From positions 2,666,001 through 2,730,000 of the forward strand of contig NZ_CP027295.1 in the NCBI RefSeq assembly GCF_005490785.1: a stretch of DNA of 64,000 nt, in the 5' to 3' direction. This DNA is from Brachybacterium sp. SGAir0954 (GTDB taxonomy: Bacteria; Actinomycetota; Actinomycetes; Actinomycetales; Dermabacteraceae). Both the position numbers and the translations under genes were made by a program. Position 1 is the stretch's first letter; the number at the start of each line of letters is the position of its first letter. Positions 41,683 to 52,716 of this stretch are shown in pieces. The notes under the pieces were generated by a model, which had not been told where the DNA came from, did not search any database, and saw only the letters and a list, made by a program, of their open reading frames with translations.

Positions 41683-41736
41683 GCGTGTCCCGTCGCCAGC
41701 GGCCGACGGAGGTGACCGACAGGACGCGGGCATGCG

Positions 41737-41769
41737 GAAGGGCCCCGGACACGAGGTCCGGGGCCCTTC
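41737..41769 (-). terminator. terminator after ndh
   Basis: Perfect 14-bp stem (41737-41750 with 41756-41769), 5-nt loop, 51 nt past the ndh stop. Confidence 0.8.
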
Positions 41770-41820
41770 ACGAGCGGCGCCGACGAGGTCGGCGGGGTAG
41801 GCGGCGATGCCGCCCGGCGG

Positions 41821-43197
41821 TCACTTCTTCTTGGGACCGGAGTTCGCGGCGAGCTCGAAGGCGGCGCGGGGATCGGCCGACTGCGGGATGCCGATGATGT
41901 CGCGACGCGAGACCAGGTTCGAGGCCCAGCCCGCGAGCACGGCGGCCTTGCGACCCAGGGTCGGCATCGCGTACACGTGGTACGCACGGGCCATGGCCCA
42001 CGCCGGGAGACCGCGCACGTCGATCTCCTTGTCGCCCAGCATGAGCCGGCCGACGCCCTTGTACATGCCCAGCGTCGCCATGACGCCGAGGTTCTTGTGG
42101 TAGTAGTCCACGAGCGGACGGCCCTGGACGGAGCGCGCGACGTTGTCCGCGATCCGCTTGCCCTGACGCGTGGCGTGCTGGGCGTTGGGCGGGCAGAACT
42201 TGCCCTCGCCCGAGGCGAGATCCGGCACCGCGGCGCAGTCGCCGCCGGCGAAGACGTTGTCGATCGGGCCCTCGGCGCCGTTCACGCGGAGATCCGCGAG
42301 GGTGTCGAGCTTGCCCATGAGCGGGCCGCGCTCCGTGACCACGGGGAGGTCCGAGGACTCCTCGTCCATGAGGATCGGATTCGGCTTGACGCCGGCGTTC
42401 CACACGAGGAGGTCCGTCTCGAACTCGTCGCCGTCGGACGTCTTGATGACGCCGTTCTCGGCGGAGTTCAGGAAGGTCTCGAGCTTGACCTCGATGCCGC
42501 GCTCGCGGAGCTGGTTCAGGACGTAGGCGCGCTGGTCCTCGGTGAGCTCGGGGAACACGAACGGCGCAGCGTCGATGAGCACGAAGCGGATGTCCGAGGC
42601 GTGCAGGTCGGGGTAGTAGCGCAGCGCGTCGCGGACCATGTCCTCGGCCTCGGTGACGGCCTCGCCGCCGGCGAAGCCGCCGCCGATGTAGGTGAAGGTG
42701 AGCAGGCGCTTGCGGACCTTCGGGTCCTTCGTCGAGGCGGCCTCGGCGAGGTTCGCGAGGATCTTGTCGCGGACGGTGATGGCCTCCTCGACCTGCTTGA
42801 AGCCGATCGCGTTCTCGGCCAGGCCGGGGATCGGGAGGAGACGCGGCACGGCGCCGAGGCCCACGACGAGGTAGTCGTAGGCGATCTCGAGCTGGGCGCC
42901 GTCCTCGGTCGTGACGACGACGGTGTTGTCCGCGCTGCGGATCGCCGAGACGCCGCCGGTGACGACCTTGGTGCCGGGGAGGATCTTGCGCAGCGGCGCG
43001 AGGACGTTGCGGGGATCGATGCTGCCCGCGCCGACCTCGGGGAGGAAGGGCGCGTAGGTCATGTAGGGGCGCGGGTCGACGATCGTGATCGCCACCTCCG
43101 TGCCGAGGGTCTTGCGCAGCTCGGACGCGGTCGTCAGACCGACGGATCCGCCGCCGAGGATCAGGACATGGGGCTTGCCGCCGAAGGTGGTGTTCAT
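41821..43197 (-). CDS. ndh: type II NADH:quinone oxidoreductase
   Basis: Non-proton-pumping NADH dehydrogenase feeding electrons to menaquinone at the cytoplasmic membrane; 458 residues. FAD-binding VLILGGGSVGLTTA near residue 12, PYMTYAPFLPEVGAG, NADH-binding FTYIGGGFAGGEAV, and DNVFAGGDCAAVPD. The C-terminal amphipathic region anchors it to the membrane. ATG 43197 is set by a leaderless TAGGCT -10 element. C-terminal Lys-rich end (PKKK). Confidence 0.92.
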   Translation of the reverse strand: MNTTFGGKPHVLILGGGSVGLTTASELRKTLGTEVAITIVDPRPYMTYAPFLPEVGAGSIDPRNVLAPLRKILPGTKVVTGGVSAIRSADNTVVVTTEDGAQLEIAYDYLVVGLGAVPRLLPIPGLAENAIGFKQVEEAITVRDKILANLAEAASTKDPKVRKRLLTFTYIGGGFAGGEAVTEAEDMVRDALRYYPDLHASDIRFVLIDAAPFVFPELTEDQRAYVLNQLRERGIEVKLETFLNSAENGVIKTSDGDEFETDLLVWNAGVKPNPILMDEESSDLPVVTERGPLMGKLDTLADLRVNGAEGPIDNVFAGGDCAAVPDLASGEGKFCPPNAQHATRQGKRIADNVARSVQGRPLVDYYHKNLGVMATLGMYKGVGRLMLGDKEIDVRGLPAWAMARAYHVYAMPTLGRKAAVLAGWASNLVSRRDIIGIPQSADPRAAFELAANSGPKKK

Positions 43198-43204
43198 GTC
43201 GCCC

Positions 43205-43210
43205 AGCCTA
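43205..43210 (-). promoter_or_regulatory. leaderless -10 element of ndh (TAGGCT)
   Basis: TAGGCT, 7-nt spacer, ATG at 43197. Confidence 0.6.
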
Positions 43211-43275
43211 GAACCGTCGGGCCCCGGTTCCAAAACGGGTGCGCTCCTCGGACGTCTGGAGGAACCGACGCCCGC

Positions 43276-44235
43276 TCAGCCCTCGCGGGCCTCCGTGCGG
43301 TCCAGGACGTCGAGCGCGATCCCGTCGAGGATGTCGTGCTCGCTCGTCACCGTCGTCATCACCGCGGAGACCCCGGCGACCCTCCGGAGGATCCGCGCCC
43401 AGATGAGCGCGCCGGCGCCGATGACGTCGATGCGACCGGGGTGGATGATCCCGAGCGCGCCGCGCTCCTCGCGCGTCATGGTGAGGAGGCGCTCGCACAC
43501 GGCGACCGCCTCCTCGATCGTCCGCGAGGCGCCGTGGACGACGTCGGGCCGGTACTCGGTGAGCCCCTCCGCGACCGCCGTGACCGTCGTGACGGTGCCG
43601 GCCGTGCCGACGAGGGACGTCGCCTCCTGCAGCGGCAGGCGCTCCGCGGCCGTGTCGAGCAGGGCGTCGACGTCCGCCGCCGCGGCCGCGATCTCCTCCG
43701 CCGTGGGCGGGTCCGAGCGCAGGTGGCGCTCCGTGAGCCGCACGGAGCCGATGTCCAGGCTGATCCGCGCCTCCGGCTCCTCGGTGCCGAGGACGAGCTC
43801 CGTGGACCCGCCGCCGATGTCGACGACGACGCGCGGGCCGGCGGGGAGCTGCGGCAGCGTGCTCACGGCGCCGCGGAAGGACAGCGCCGCCTCCTCCTCG
43901 CCGCTGATGACCTCGACCTCGACGCCGAGGATCTCGCGGATGCCGTCGATGAACACATCGCGGTTCGCCGCGTCGCGGGTCGCCGAGGTCGCCACGAAGC
44001 GCAGCTCCCGGGCCCCGTGCTGCGCGATGAACGCGGCATAGCCGCGGGCCGCCTCGAGCGTGCGCTCCACGGCCGCGGGGTCGAAGCGACCGGTGCGGTC
44101 CACGCCGTACCCCAGGCGGACCATCTCCAGGCGGCGCTCGAGGTCCACGAGGGCGCCGGTGGACGGGTCGCGCCGCGCGATGAGCAGGCGGATCGAGTTG
44201 GTGCCGCAGTCGATCGCGGCGACGGGGGCGCTCAT
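43276..44235 (-). CDS. ppx: exopolyphosphatase / guanosine pentaphosphatase family protein
   Basis: 319-residue Ppx/GppA family member of the short, two-domain ASKHA type. AAIDCGTNSIRLLI (phosphate-1), FVATSATRDAANRD, VISGEEEAALSF and VVDIGGGSTELVLG (phosphate-2) are visible. Hydrolyses inorganic polyphosphate or pppGpp; which one cannot be told from sequence. ATG overlaps the DUF501 stop (ATGA). The order eno-ftsB-DUF501-ppx matches Rv1023-Rv1026 (recalled). Confidence 0.93.
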   Translation of the reverse strand: MSAPVAAIDCGTNSIRLLIARRDPSTGALVDLERRLEMVRLGYGVDRTGRFDPAAVERTLEAARGYAAFIAQHGARELRFVATSATRDAANRDVFIDGIREILGVEVEVISGEEEAALSFRGAVSTLPQLPAGPRVVVDIGGGSTELVLGTEEPEARISLDIGSVRLTERHLRSDPPTAEEIAAAAADVDALLDTAAERLPLQEATSLVGTAGTVTTVTAVAEGLTEYRPDVVHGASRTIEEAVAVCERLLTMTREERGALGIIHPGRIDVIGAGALIWARILRRVAGVSAVMTTVTSEHDILDGIALDVLDRTEAREG

Positions 44236-44822
44236 GCGGTGGTCCCCGGGGCACCGGCGACGTCGGAGGCGTCGTCCTCGGAGGCGCAGCGGCAGACCAG
44301 CTCCGGGATCACCCCGGGGATCCCCGCGAGGACCTCGTCCGCCACGGGGTTCACCCCCGGCCCCTCGGCGAGGGCCTGGCCCGCGAGCGCGTGCAGGCAC
44401 TTCACGCGGGTGGGCATGCCGCCCGCGCTCACGCTCGCGACCTCCTCGGCGCGGCCGAGCTCGTCGCGCCGCGCGATGTAGCGCTCATGGGCGCGGGCGT
44501 AGCCGGCGGCGAGCTCGGCGTCCTCGCCGAGCCGCTCGGTGAGCTCGGCCATGCGCCCGGTCGCCTCGATCCGGGAGATGTCCAGGGTCAGCCACGGGAG
44601 CGTGAGGTACAGAGAGGTGGGGAACGGCGTGCCGTCCTCGAGGCGGGGCCGGGTGCGGACCACCGCGGGGCGGCCGCAGCCGCAGCGCCGGGCGATCGAG
44701 ACGACGCCGCGCATGTCGCGGCCGAGCTGCTCGCGCATCGCGGCGAGGTCCTCGGCGGTCGCGGGCGACTCGAAGGGGAGCGGCGGCAGGGCCGCGGCGT
44801 CGGGGGCGGGAGCGGTGGTCAC
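44232..44822 (-). CDS. DUF501 protein
   Basis: 196 residues, unknown function, conserved between ftsB and ppx in Actinobacteria. Visible features are the Cys-rich RRCGCGRPAVVRTRPRLEDG loop, TSLYLTLPWL, a helical SRIEATGRMAELTERL segment, SAGGMPTRVKCLHAL and a late PELVCRC. The Cys/His pattern hints at metal binding, but this is only inference. GTG 44822 overlaps the ftsB stop by 4 nt. Confidence 0.88.
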   Translation of the reverse strand: MTTAPAPDAAALPPLPFESPATAEDLAAMREQLGRDMRGVVSIARRCGCGRPAVVRTRPRLEDGTPFPTSLYLTLPWLTLDISRIEATGRMAELTERLGEDAELAAGYARAHERYIARRDELGRAEEVASVSAGGMPTRVKCLHALAGQALAEGPGVNPVADEVLAGIPGVIPELVCRCASEDDASDVAGAPGTTA

Positions 44823-45538
44823 GGGGTGGCGTCCTCGGTGCTGCTGGGGTTCGGGGTGTCGGCGGGGTCCGCGGGGTCGGTGGTCTCGGCGTCCTCCGGG
44901 GAGTCCGATCCGGTCTCGTCGGGGATGTCCTCCGCGGTGAGGCGGCTCGCGCCCTCGAGGCTGTCCCAGAGGGTCGAGAACCACTCACCGCTCGCGGAGG
45001 CCTCCACGGCCTGCTCGTCCTCGGTGAGGGGGACGTCCCGGCCGGAGGTGTCGGTGAGGCGGTACTGGGTCTCCCCCGGCATCGCGAACAGGAGCCGCTC
45101 GCGGGCCTGGGCGGCGACGAAGGCCGGGTCCTGCCAGCGGTCGACCTCGGCCTGCAGCTCGTCGACCTCGTCCTGCTGCTGCGAGACCTGGTCGTGCAGG
45201 GCCGCGAGCTGCTGGCGCTGCGCGACGTAGGAGTTGATGGTCGGCACGAGCGCGGCGAGGGCGACCACGACGAGGGTCACCAGCACGAGCGTGCGACGGG
45301 TGATCGTGATGCCCGGGCCGTCCTCCGCCGTGGAGGCGGACGAGGTGGTGCGGGGTCGGGAGGCCGCGGCGGGGCCGCGATGGCGGTCGCTGGTGGTCCC
45401 CGCGGAGGAGGAGCGGCCCGATGCCCGGGAGCCCCGGGCGGACGGGCCGGCGCCGGGCGCGCCGCCGGCGCGTCGGCCCCCGGATGCAGGGACCGGGCGC
45501 CTCGCTGATCGCGGGGCGCCCGGTCGCTTCGAGGTCAT
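44819..45538 (-). CDS. ftsB: FtsB/DivIC-type septum formation initiator
   Basis: 239 residues. A long, basic, Ser/Arg/Gly-rich cytoplasmic N-terminus (about 1-75) precedes one transmembrane helix (about 82-102) and a periplasmic coiled coil (SYVAQRQQLAALHDQVSQQQ onward, to ~140) with the conserved RWQDPAFVAAQARERL and MPGET. Likely joins FtsQ and FtsL in the divisome. The C-terminal ~60 residues are acidic. ATG 45538 has a leaderless TAGCCT upstream. Confidence 0.9.
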   Translation of the reverse strand: MTSKRPGAPRSARRPVPASGGRRAGGAPGAGPSARGSRASGRSSSAGTTSDRHRGPAAASRPRTTSSASTAEDGPGITITRRTLVLVTLVVVALAALVPTINSYVAQRQQLAALHDQVSQQQDEVDELQAEVDRWQDPAFVAAQARERLLFAMPGETQYRLTDTSGRDVPLTEDEQAVEASASGEWFSTLWDSLEGASRLTAEDIPDETGSDSPEDAETTDPADPADTPNPSSTEDATP

Positions 45539-45544
45539 GCCCGA

Positions 45545-45550
45545 AGGCTA
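45545..45550 (-). promoter_or_regulatory. leaderless -10 element of ftsB (TAGCCT)
   Basis: TAGCCT, 6-nt spacer, ATG at 45538. It lies in the 30-bp gap after eno, so ftsB-DUF501-ppx can be transcribed apart from eno. Confidence 0.6.
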
Positions 45551-45568
45551 CCGCCTCGACCTGAGGGT

Positions 45569-46891
<1,323 letters not shown>

Positions 46892-46924
46892 TCATGGCCG
46901 GTCGACGCTGACCCACCGCCGGAC

Positions 46925-46930
46925 AGTCTA
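46925..46930 (-). promoter_or_regulatory. eno -10 element (TAGACT) overlapping the mazG stop
   Basis: The first three bases are the TAG stop codon of mazG (46930-46928). Expected 5' UTR of about 57 nt. Confidence 0.45.
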
Positions 46931-47767
46931 GGCGGTCCCGTCCGCGTGCGTCCCGCGTGCCCGGGCGACCCGTGCGTCGGCGCGGGCGAGCAGCGAGCGC
47001 AGCGCCGTCTCCGGATCGGTGTCCCGCTCCTCCGCCGCGACGACGAGGTCGAGCAGGGCCCTCGCGAGCTCGTCGTCCTCGGCCGCGGTCCCGGGCTCGC
47101 CGGGGTCCGACGACCCCGCGACCACCTCGGCGTCCGCGGCGGCGAGCAGCGCGTCGAGGGCCCCGGCGGAGCGGGCGCGGTGCACCATCTTGGCCCCGCG
47201 CTGGAGCGCCGGCAGCGCGGCCGGGATCCCCTCGGACCAGGCGCGCCGGGGGTCGGGGCCGCCCGCGCTCCCCAAGCCGGCGGCCTTCTCCTGCGCCTTC
47301 ACCGCATGCCACTGCGCGATGATCGCCTCGACGTCCGCCGGGTCCTCGAGCGCGTCGTCCCGCCCCGCCCCGAACACATGGGGGTTGCGGCGCTCCATCT
47401 TCGCGACGAAGGACCGGGCCACGTCGTCCACGCCCCAGGCGGGCTCCTCCTCCTCCCCGATCCGGGCGTGGAAGAGGATCTGGAAGAGCAGGTCGCCGAG
47501 CTCGTCGCGCAGCGCCCCGGGGCCGTGCGCCGCGGGGTCGTCGATCACCTCGAGCACCTCGTGGGTCTCCTCGAGCAGGTAGCGCGCGAGCGAGGCATGG
47601 GTCTGCGTGTGCGACCAGGCGTCGCCGTCCGGGGCGCGCAGCGCCTCCATGACCTCCACCGCCCGCAGCAGGGCTTCCCCTCTCGGAGCACCGTCCCGCG
47701 GGAGGACGGCCCCGGCGGGGGCCTCGGAGGACGGTGCGGCCGGGGTCCGGTCTCGGTGCTCGCTCAC
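46928..47767 (-). CDS. mazG: MazG nucleoside triphosphate pyrophosphohydrolase
   Basis: 279 residues. MazG core from about 28 to 170: LLEETHEVLEVID (metal-binding EExxE) and ELGDLLFQILFHARI, then KMERRNPHVFG. The C-terminal ~100 residues are Ala/Glu-rich and more variable. Hydrolyses (d)NTPs such as oxidised nucleotides and in mycobacteria protects against mutation (recalled). GTG start with leaderless TAGCCT 7 nt upstream. TAG stop. Confidence 0.92.
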   Translation of the reverse strand: MSEHRDRTPAAPSSEAPAGAVLPRDGAPRGEALLRAVEVMEALRAPDGDAWSHTQTHASLARYLLEETHEVLEVIDDPAAHGPGALRDELGDLLFQILFHARIGEEEEPAWGVDDVARSFVAKMERRNPHVFGAGRDDALEDPADVEAIIAQWHAVKAQEKAAGLGSAGGPDPRRAWSEGIPAALPALQRGAKMVHRARSAGALDALLAAADAEVVAGSSDPGEPGTAAEDDELARALLDLVVAAEERDTDPETALRSLLARADARVARARGTHADGTA

Positions 47768-47774
47768 GTCCCCG

Positions 47775-47780
47775 AGGCTA
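47775..47780 (-). promoter_or_regulatory. leaderless -10 element of mazG (TAGCCT)
   Basis: TAGCCT, 7-nt spacer, GTG at 47767; lies in the 24-bp gap after mfd. Confidence 0.55.
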
Positions 47781-47791
47781 CCCGCGGCGGA

Positions 47792-50700
47792 TCACTCGCC
47801 GTCGGACCGCGAGATCTGCTCGGCGGCGGCCGGCACGAGGGTGCGCATGACCTCGCGCGCCCAGTCGAGCAGCGCGTGGTCGCGCAGCTCGGTGCCGCCG
47901 AAGCGCGCGGTCGTCGGCCGCGGCACGAGCACCTGCCGCACGGCCGGCTTGAGCATCGTCCCGGGGAACAGCCGCTTCATGCGCATCGCGACCGAGTCCG
48001 CGGGCTCGATGTGCGCGAAGCGGATCATCTTGCCCTGGGCCTGCACCTCGTCGATGCCGGCGGCGCGGGCGTCGATCCGGAACCTCGCGACGTCCAGGAG
48101 CAGGGACACCGGCTCCGGCAGCGGGCCGTAGCGGTCCACGAGCTCGGCCGCGACCTGCTCGATCTCGGAGACCTCCCGCACCGCCGAGAGCTTCGAGTAC
48201 GCCTCGAGCCGCAGCCGCTCGGAGGGGATGTAGTCGTGCGGGAGGTGCGCGTCCACAGGGAGCTCGACGCGGATCTCCTTCTCCGGCGCGGTCGACTCGC
48301 CGCGGAAGGCCGCGACGGCCTCCCCCACCATCCGCACGTAGAGGTCGAAGCCCACCCCGGCGATGTGGCCGGACTGCTCGCCGCCCAGCAGGTTGCCCGC
48401 ACCGCGGATCTCGAGGTCCTTCATCGCGACCCGCATGCCCGCGCCGAGGTCGGTGTTCGTCGCGAGGGTCGTGAGCCGGTCGTGGGCCGTCTCGGTGAGC
48501 GGCTTCGTGGCGTTGTAGAGGAAGTAGGCGTAGGCGCGCTCGCTCGAGCGGCCCACGCGGCCCCGCAGCTGGTGCAGCTGCGAGAGGCCGAAGCGATCCG
48601 CGTTCTCCACGATGAGCGTGTTCGCGTTCGCGATGTCCAGCCCCGTCTCCACGATCGTGGTGCACACGAGGACGTCGAACTCCCGCTCCCAGAAGTCGAG
48701 GATGACGCGCTCGAGCTGGTGCTCGTTCATCTTGCCGTGGGCGACCTGGACGCGGGCGTCGGGGACCAGCTCGCGCAGGTGCGCGGCGACCCGGTCGATG
48801 TCCTCGACCCGGTTGTGCACGTAGAACACCTGGCCCTCGCGCAGCAGCTCGCGCCGGATCGCGGCGGTGACCTGCTTGTCCTCCTGGACGCCGACGTAGG
48901 TGAGCACCGGGTGGCGCTCCTCCGGCGGCGTTGCGAGGGTCGACATCTCGCGGATGCCCGTGACCGCCATCTCGAGCGTGCGCGGGATCGGTGTGGCCGA
49001 CATGGCGAGCACGTCGACGTCGGTCCGCAGCGCCTTGAGCGTCTCCTTGTGCTCGACGCCGAAGCGCTGCTCCTCGTCGATGATGAGCAGCCCGAGGTCC
49101 TTGAAGCGCACCTGCCCGGTGAGCAGGCGATGGGTGCCGATCACGACGTCGACGGAGCCGTCGAGCAGACCGTCGATCGTCGCCTGCGAGTCCGCCGCGG
49201 ACTGGAAGCGGCTGAGGCCCTTCACGGTCACGGGGAAGCCCGTGTACCGCTCGGTGAAGGTATCGAGGTGCTGCTGGGCGAGGAGGGTCGTGGGCGCGAG
49301 CACGGCGACCTGCTTGCCGTCCTGGACGGCCTTGAAGGCCGCGCGCACGGCGATCTCCGTCTTCCCGTAACCGACGTCGCCGAGGATGAGCCGGTCCATC
49401 GGCACCGACTTCTCCATGTCCCGCTTGACGTCGTCGAGGGCGGAGAGCTGGTCCGGGGTCTCGATGAACTCGAAGGCGTCCTCGAGCTCCCGCTGCCACG
49501 GCGTGTCCGGGGCGAAGGCGTGGCCCGGCGCGGACTGCCGCGCCGAGTACAGGCGCACGAGCTCGTCGGCGATCTCCCGGATCGCCTTGCGGGCGCGGGA
49601 CTTCGTCTTGGCCCAGTCCGCGCCGCCCATGCGGTTGACGCTCGGCTCCTCGCCGCCGACGTACTTCGTGACCTGGTCGAGCTGGTCGCTCGGGACGTAC
49701 AGGCGGTCGCCGGGCTGGCCCTTCTTCGAGGCCGAGTACTCGATGACGAGGTACTCGCGGGTCGTGGCCTTCGCCCCCGCGCCCACGGTGCGGCTCGTCA
49801 TCTCGACGAACCGGCCCACGCCGTGATGGGAGTGCACGACGAAGTCGCCGGGCCGCAGCTGCAGCGGGTCCACCACGTTGCGGCGGCGCGCGGGCATGCG
49901 CCGCTCCTCGCCGCGGCGGGCACCGGACTTGCCCGTGAGGTCGCGCTCGGAGGCGAGCAGGACCTTCGCGTCCTCGTCGACGAGACCCTCGGGGAACGGG
50001 CCGACGGTGACCACGGCCTCGCCCTCGGCGACCGGCCCCTCGAGGTGGTCCGCGTAGACGGCGGGCAGCCCCTCCGCGCGCAGGTTCTCACTCGCGTGGC
50101 GGGCGGAGCCCTGGCCGGTGAGCGTCGCGATGATGCGCCAGCCGTCCTTCCGACGGCGTTCGAGGTCCTGGGCGGCGTCCCCGGGCTTCCCCGAGTAGCC
50201 GGGATGCGTGGTCGCGGTCGTGGCCGTGAGGTCGACGTCCGTCTCGAGACCGAAGGCGGCGAGCGTGAACCAGGGCCGGCCGCCCGCGCGGGCGTGGCCC
50301 TTCGCCTCGGAGAGCGGGACGAAGCTCGCGGCGCCCACGTCGATCGGGAGCCCTCCGCCGGCGGCGGCGCTCGACCAGGCCGCCGCGAGGAACTCGTCCG
50401 TCGTCGCGACGAGCTCCGCGGCGCGGGCGCGGATCTTCTCGGGCTCCATGAGCAGGAAGCGCGCGCCGGCGGGGAGGACGTCCGCCACCTGCTGCATCTC
50501 CTCGACGAGCACGGCGCTCAGGGACTCCATGCCGTCCACGGCGATACCCGCGGCGATGCGCTGGAGCATCTCGGCGACACCGGGGAGGTCCTCCGCCATC
50601 GCCCGGGCGCGCTCGCGCACGGCCGGGGTCAGCAGGATCTCCCGGCAGGGCGGGGCGTCGAGACCGTGCGGGGCCGGATCCAGGGAGCGCTGGTCGGCGA

Positions 50701-51364
50701 CGGAGAAGTAGCGGACGTCGTCCACCTCGTCGCCGAAGAGGTCCACGCGCACCGGGTGCGGCTCCGTGGGCGGGAAGACGTCGAGGATGCCGCCGCGCAC
50801 GGCGAACTCCCCCCGCTTCTCCACCATGTCCACGCGCGCATAGGCGGCGTCGACGAGGTCCTGCTCGAGGTCCTCGAGGGCATAGGTGTCCCCCACCGCG
50901 GCGCGGACCGGCCGGAGGTCGCCGAGGCCCGCGGCGATCGGCTGGAGCAGGGAGCGCACGGGCATGAGCAGCACGTGCACGGGACGCTCGGTCTCGGGAT
51001 GCGCGATCCGCCGCAGCGTCGCGAGGCGCCGGGCGACGGTGTCCGCGCGCGGGGAGAGACGCTCGTGGGGAAGGGTCTCCCAGGCGGGGAGCTCGGCGAG
51101 GTGCTCGGTGCCCACGAGGGCGCCGAGCGCGGAGCGGAGGTCCTCGGCGGCGCGCGTCGTCGGGGTGACGACGACGAGCGGGCTCTCGGCGCTCGAGGCG
51201 CGCGCGAGGTCCGCGACGGCGAAGGGGAACAGCCCGGTCGCCGCGACCATGTCGCCGCCACTGCCGTCGGCCGTCCCGGTGGTGACGAGCTCGCGGATCG
51301 CGGTGAGGTCGCGCCCGTCGGCGATCAGGTCGAGCAGCGGGGCGAGCGGGGCGGTGGGGGTCAT
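47792..51364 (-). CDS. mfd: transcription-repair coupling factor
   Basis: 1190-residue superfamily-2 translocase that removes stalled RNA polymerase and recruits UvrA. N-terminal UvrB-like domains (about 1-450), RNAP-interaction CarD-like module ([20 protein letters not shown], about 510-590), then the RecG-like motor with Walker [37 protein letters not shown], and [21 protein letters not shown] (given in part). C-terminal autoinhibitory domain follows. Start overlaps the pth stop (ATGA). Confidence 0.97.
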   Translation of the reverse strand: MTPTAPLAPLLDLIADGRDLTAIRELVTTGTADGSGGDMVAATGLFPFAVADLARASSAESPLVVVTPTTRAAEDLRSALGALVGTEHLAELPAWETLPHERLSPRADTVARRLATLRRIAHPETERPVHVLLMPVRSLLQPIAAGLGDLRPVRAAVGDTYALEDLEQDLVDAAYARVDMVEKRGEFAVRGGILDVFPPTEPHPVRVDLFGDEVDDVRYFSVADQRSLDPAPHGLDAPPCREILLTPAVRERARAMAEDLPGVAEMLQRIAAGIAVDGMESLSAVLVEEMQQVADVLPAGARFLLMEPEKIRARAAELVATTDEFLAAAWSSAAAGGGLPIDVGAASFVPLSEAKGHARAGGRPWFTLAAFGLETDVDLTATTATTHPGYSGKPGDAAQDLERRRKDGWRIIATLTGQGSARHASENLRAEGLPAVYADHLEGPVAEGEAVVTVGPFPEGLVDEDAKVLLASERDLTGKSGARRGEERRMPARRRNVVDPLQLRPGDFVVHSHHGVGRFVEMTSRTVGAGAKATTREYLVIEYSASKKGQPGDRLYVPSDQLDQVTKYVGGEEPSVNRMGGADWAKTKSRARKAIREIADELVRLYSARQSAPGHAFAPDTPWQRELEDAFEFIETPDQLSALDDVKRDMEKSVPMDRLILGDVGYGKTEIAVRAAFKAVQDGKQVAVLAPTTLLAQQHLDTFTERYTGFPVTVKGLSRFQSAADSQATIDGLLDGSVDVVIGTHRLLTGQVRFKDLGLLIIDEEQRFGVEHKETLKALRTDVDVLAMSATPIPRTLEMAVTGIREMSTLATPPEERHPVLTYVGVQEDKQVTAAIRRELLREGQVFYVHNRVEDIDRVAAHLRELVPDARVQVAHGKMNEHQLERVILDFWEREFDVLVCTTIVETGLDIANANTLIVENADRFGLSQLHQLRGRVGRSSERAYAYFLYNATKPLTETAHDRLTTLATNTDLGAGMRVAMKDLEIRGAGNLLGGEQSGHIAGVGFDLYVRMVGEAVAAFRGESTAPEKEIRVELPVDAHLPHDYIPSERLRLEAYSKLSAVREVSEIEQVAAELVDRYGPLPEPVSLLLDVARFRIDARAAGIDEVQAQGKMIRFAHIEPADSVAMRMKRLFPGTMLKPAVRQVLVPRPTTARFGGTELRDHALLDWAREVMRTLVPAAAEQISRSDGE

Positions 51365-51975
51365 CGGGCCTCCGGGGAGTGGAATCGCTGCTGGGCGGCG
51401 GTGAGGCCCTGCAGCACGAGCGCCTCGACGGCGTCCGCCGCGTCGGAGACGAGGAGGTCCAGGCTCTTGCGCTCGGTCGAGCTGAACGGGGAGAGCACGA
51501 AGTCCGCGGTGTCCTTGCTGCCCGGGGGCCGGCCCACGCCGACCCGCACCCGCAGGTAGTCCTTCGTCCCGAGGGCCTTGGTGATGTCACGCAGGCCGTT
51601 ATGGCCGCCCTCGCCGCCGCCGCGCTTGAGGCGCACGGAGTCGAAGGGGATGTCCACCTCGTCGTGGACCACGACGATGCGCTCGGGCGGCACGTCGTAG
51701 TAGCTCGCGAGCGCCTTGACGGGACCGCCCGAGGTGTTCATGTAGGTCGAGGGCTTGGCGAGCACGACCCGCTCGTCCGCGCCGGGGAGCCCCAGCCTGC
51801 CCTCGACGACGACGGCCTGGGCGCGGCGGGCGGCGGAGAACCGCGACCTCGTCGTGGCCGCGATGTGGTCCAGCACCATCTGGCCCACGTTGTGGCGGGT
51901 CGCGGCGTAGCGGTCGCCGGGGTTGCCGAGGCCGATCACCAGATACGTGCCCGCGCTGCGGTCGGACGTGCTCAC
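51361..51975 (-). CDS. pth: peptidyl-tRNA hydrolase
   Basis: Recycles tRNA from dropped-off peptidyl-tRNA; 204 residues. [20 protein letters not shown] (catalytic His), [20 protein letters not shown] (catalytic Asp) and [16 protein letters not shown] start with GGAGGAG site. The rplY-pth-mfd order is conserved in Actinobacteria. Confidence 0.97.
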   Translation of the reverse strand: MSTSDRSAGTYLVIGLGNPGDRYAATRHNVGQMVLDHIAATTRSRFSAARRAQAVVVEGRLGLPGADERVVLAKPSTYMNTSGGPVKALASYYDVPPERIVVVHDEVDIPFDSVRLKRGGGEGGHNGLRDITKALGTKDYLRVRVGVGRPPGSKDTADFVLSPFSSTERKSLDLLVSDAADAVEALVLQGLTAAQQRFHSPEAR

Positions 51976-52036
51976 GTGCTCCTCCTGAACATGACGAGAG
52001 GGGCCTCCGGCATACCGGGGCCCCGGGAGAAACCTA

Positions 52037-52068
52037 CCGGGGCGCCGCGCTGCTGCGCGACGCCCCGG
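52037..52068 (-). terminator. terminator-like hairpin between rplY and pth
   Basis: Eight-bp GC stem (52037-52044 with 52061-52068) enclosing a small GCGC hairpin, 24 nt past the rplY stop. Confidence 0.6.
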
Positions 52069-52092
52069 CGGGTCGGTGTGATCCGAGGATCG

Positions 52093-52716
52093 TCACTCCT
52101 GCTCGGAGGACTCCTCCCCGGCACCCTCGGATTCGGTGTCCTCGGCGCCCTCGGCGTCCTCGGCCTCCGGCTCCTCCTCGACGCGCGGGATCTGGATCGC
52201 GACGACGAGCAGCTCGGCGTCGGTGACCAGCTCGGCGCCGGCGGGGAGGGTGACGTCGCCGGCGAAGACCTGGTCGCCGTCGACCTTCTCCTCGACGGAG
52301 ATCTCGACGTGCTCCGGCACGTGGAGGGCGTCGACGGAGAGGGTGAGGGCCTGGAGGTCCACGACGGAGATCGCCGGGGCGACGGGCTCGCCGGTGACGG
52401 TCACGGGGATGTCGACCTCGACCTTCTCGCCGCGCTTGACGATGATGAGGTCGAGGTGGGTGAGCGTCCGGTGCAGCGGGTGGCGCTGGATCTCCTTGAT
52501 GAGCGCCAGGTGCGAGGTGCCGTCGGCCAGCTGGAGGTCCAGCAGGGCGTTGGAGTTGCGGGCCGCCAGCGCGGTCTCGTGGCCGGGGAGCACCAGGTGC
52601 AGGGGGGCCTCGCCGTGGCCGTAGAGGACGGCGGGGATCTTGTGCTCGGCGCGGATGCGGCGGGCGGCGCCCTTGCCGAACTCGTCGCGCAGCTCGACGT
52701 TCAGGGTCTCAGCCAT
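52093..52716 (-). CDS. rplY: 50S ribosomal protein L25 (CTC family)
   Basis: 207 residues: N-terminal 5S-RNA-binding L25 domain (about 1-95, EFGKGAARRIRAEHKIPAVLYGHG onward, in part) and the CTC-type C-terminal beta domain, then an acidic 25-residue tail. ATG 52716 has a GAGGAGA site; the longer upstream frame is not supported. Binds 5S rRNA; the CTC form is linked to general stress in Firmicutes (known). Confidence 0.95.
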   Translation of the reverse strand: MAETLNVELRDEFGKGAARRIRAEHKIPAVLYGHGEAPLHLVLPGHETALAARNSNALLDLQLADGTSHLALIKEIQRHPLHRTLTHLDLIIVKRGEKVEVDIPVTVTGEPVAPAISVVDLQALTLSVDALHVPEHVEISVEEKVDGDQVFAGDVTLPAGAELVTDAELLVVAIQIPRVEEEPEAEDAEGAEDTESEGAGEESSEQE

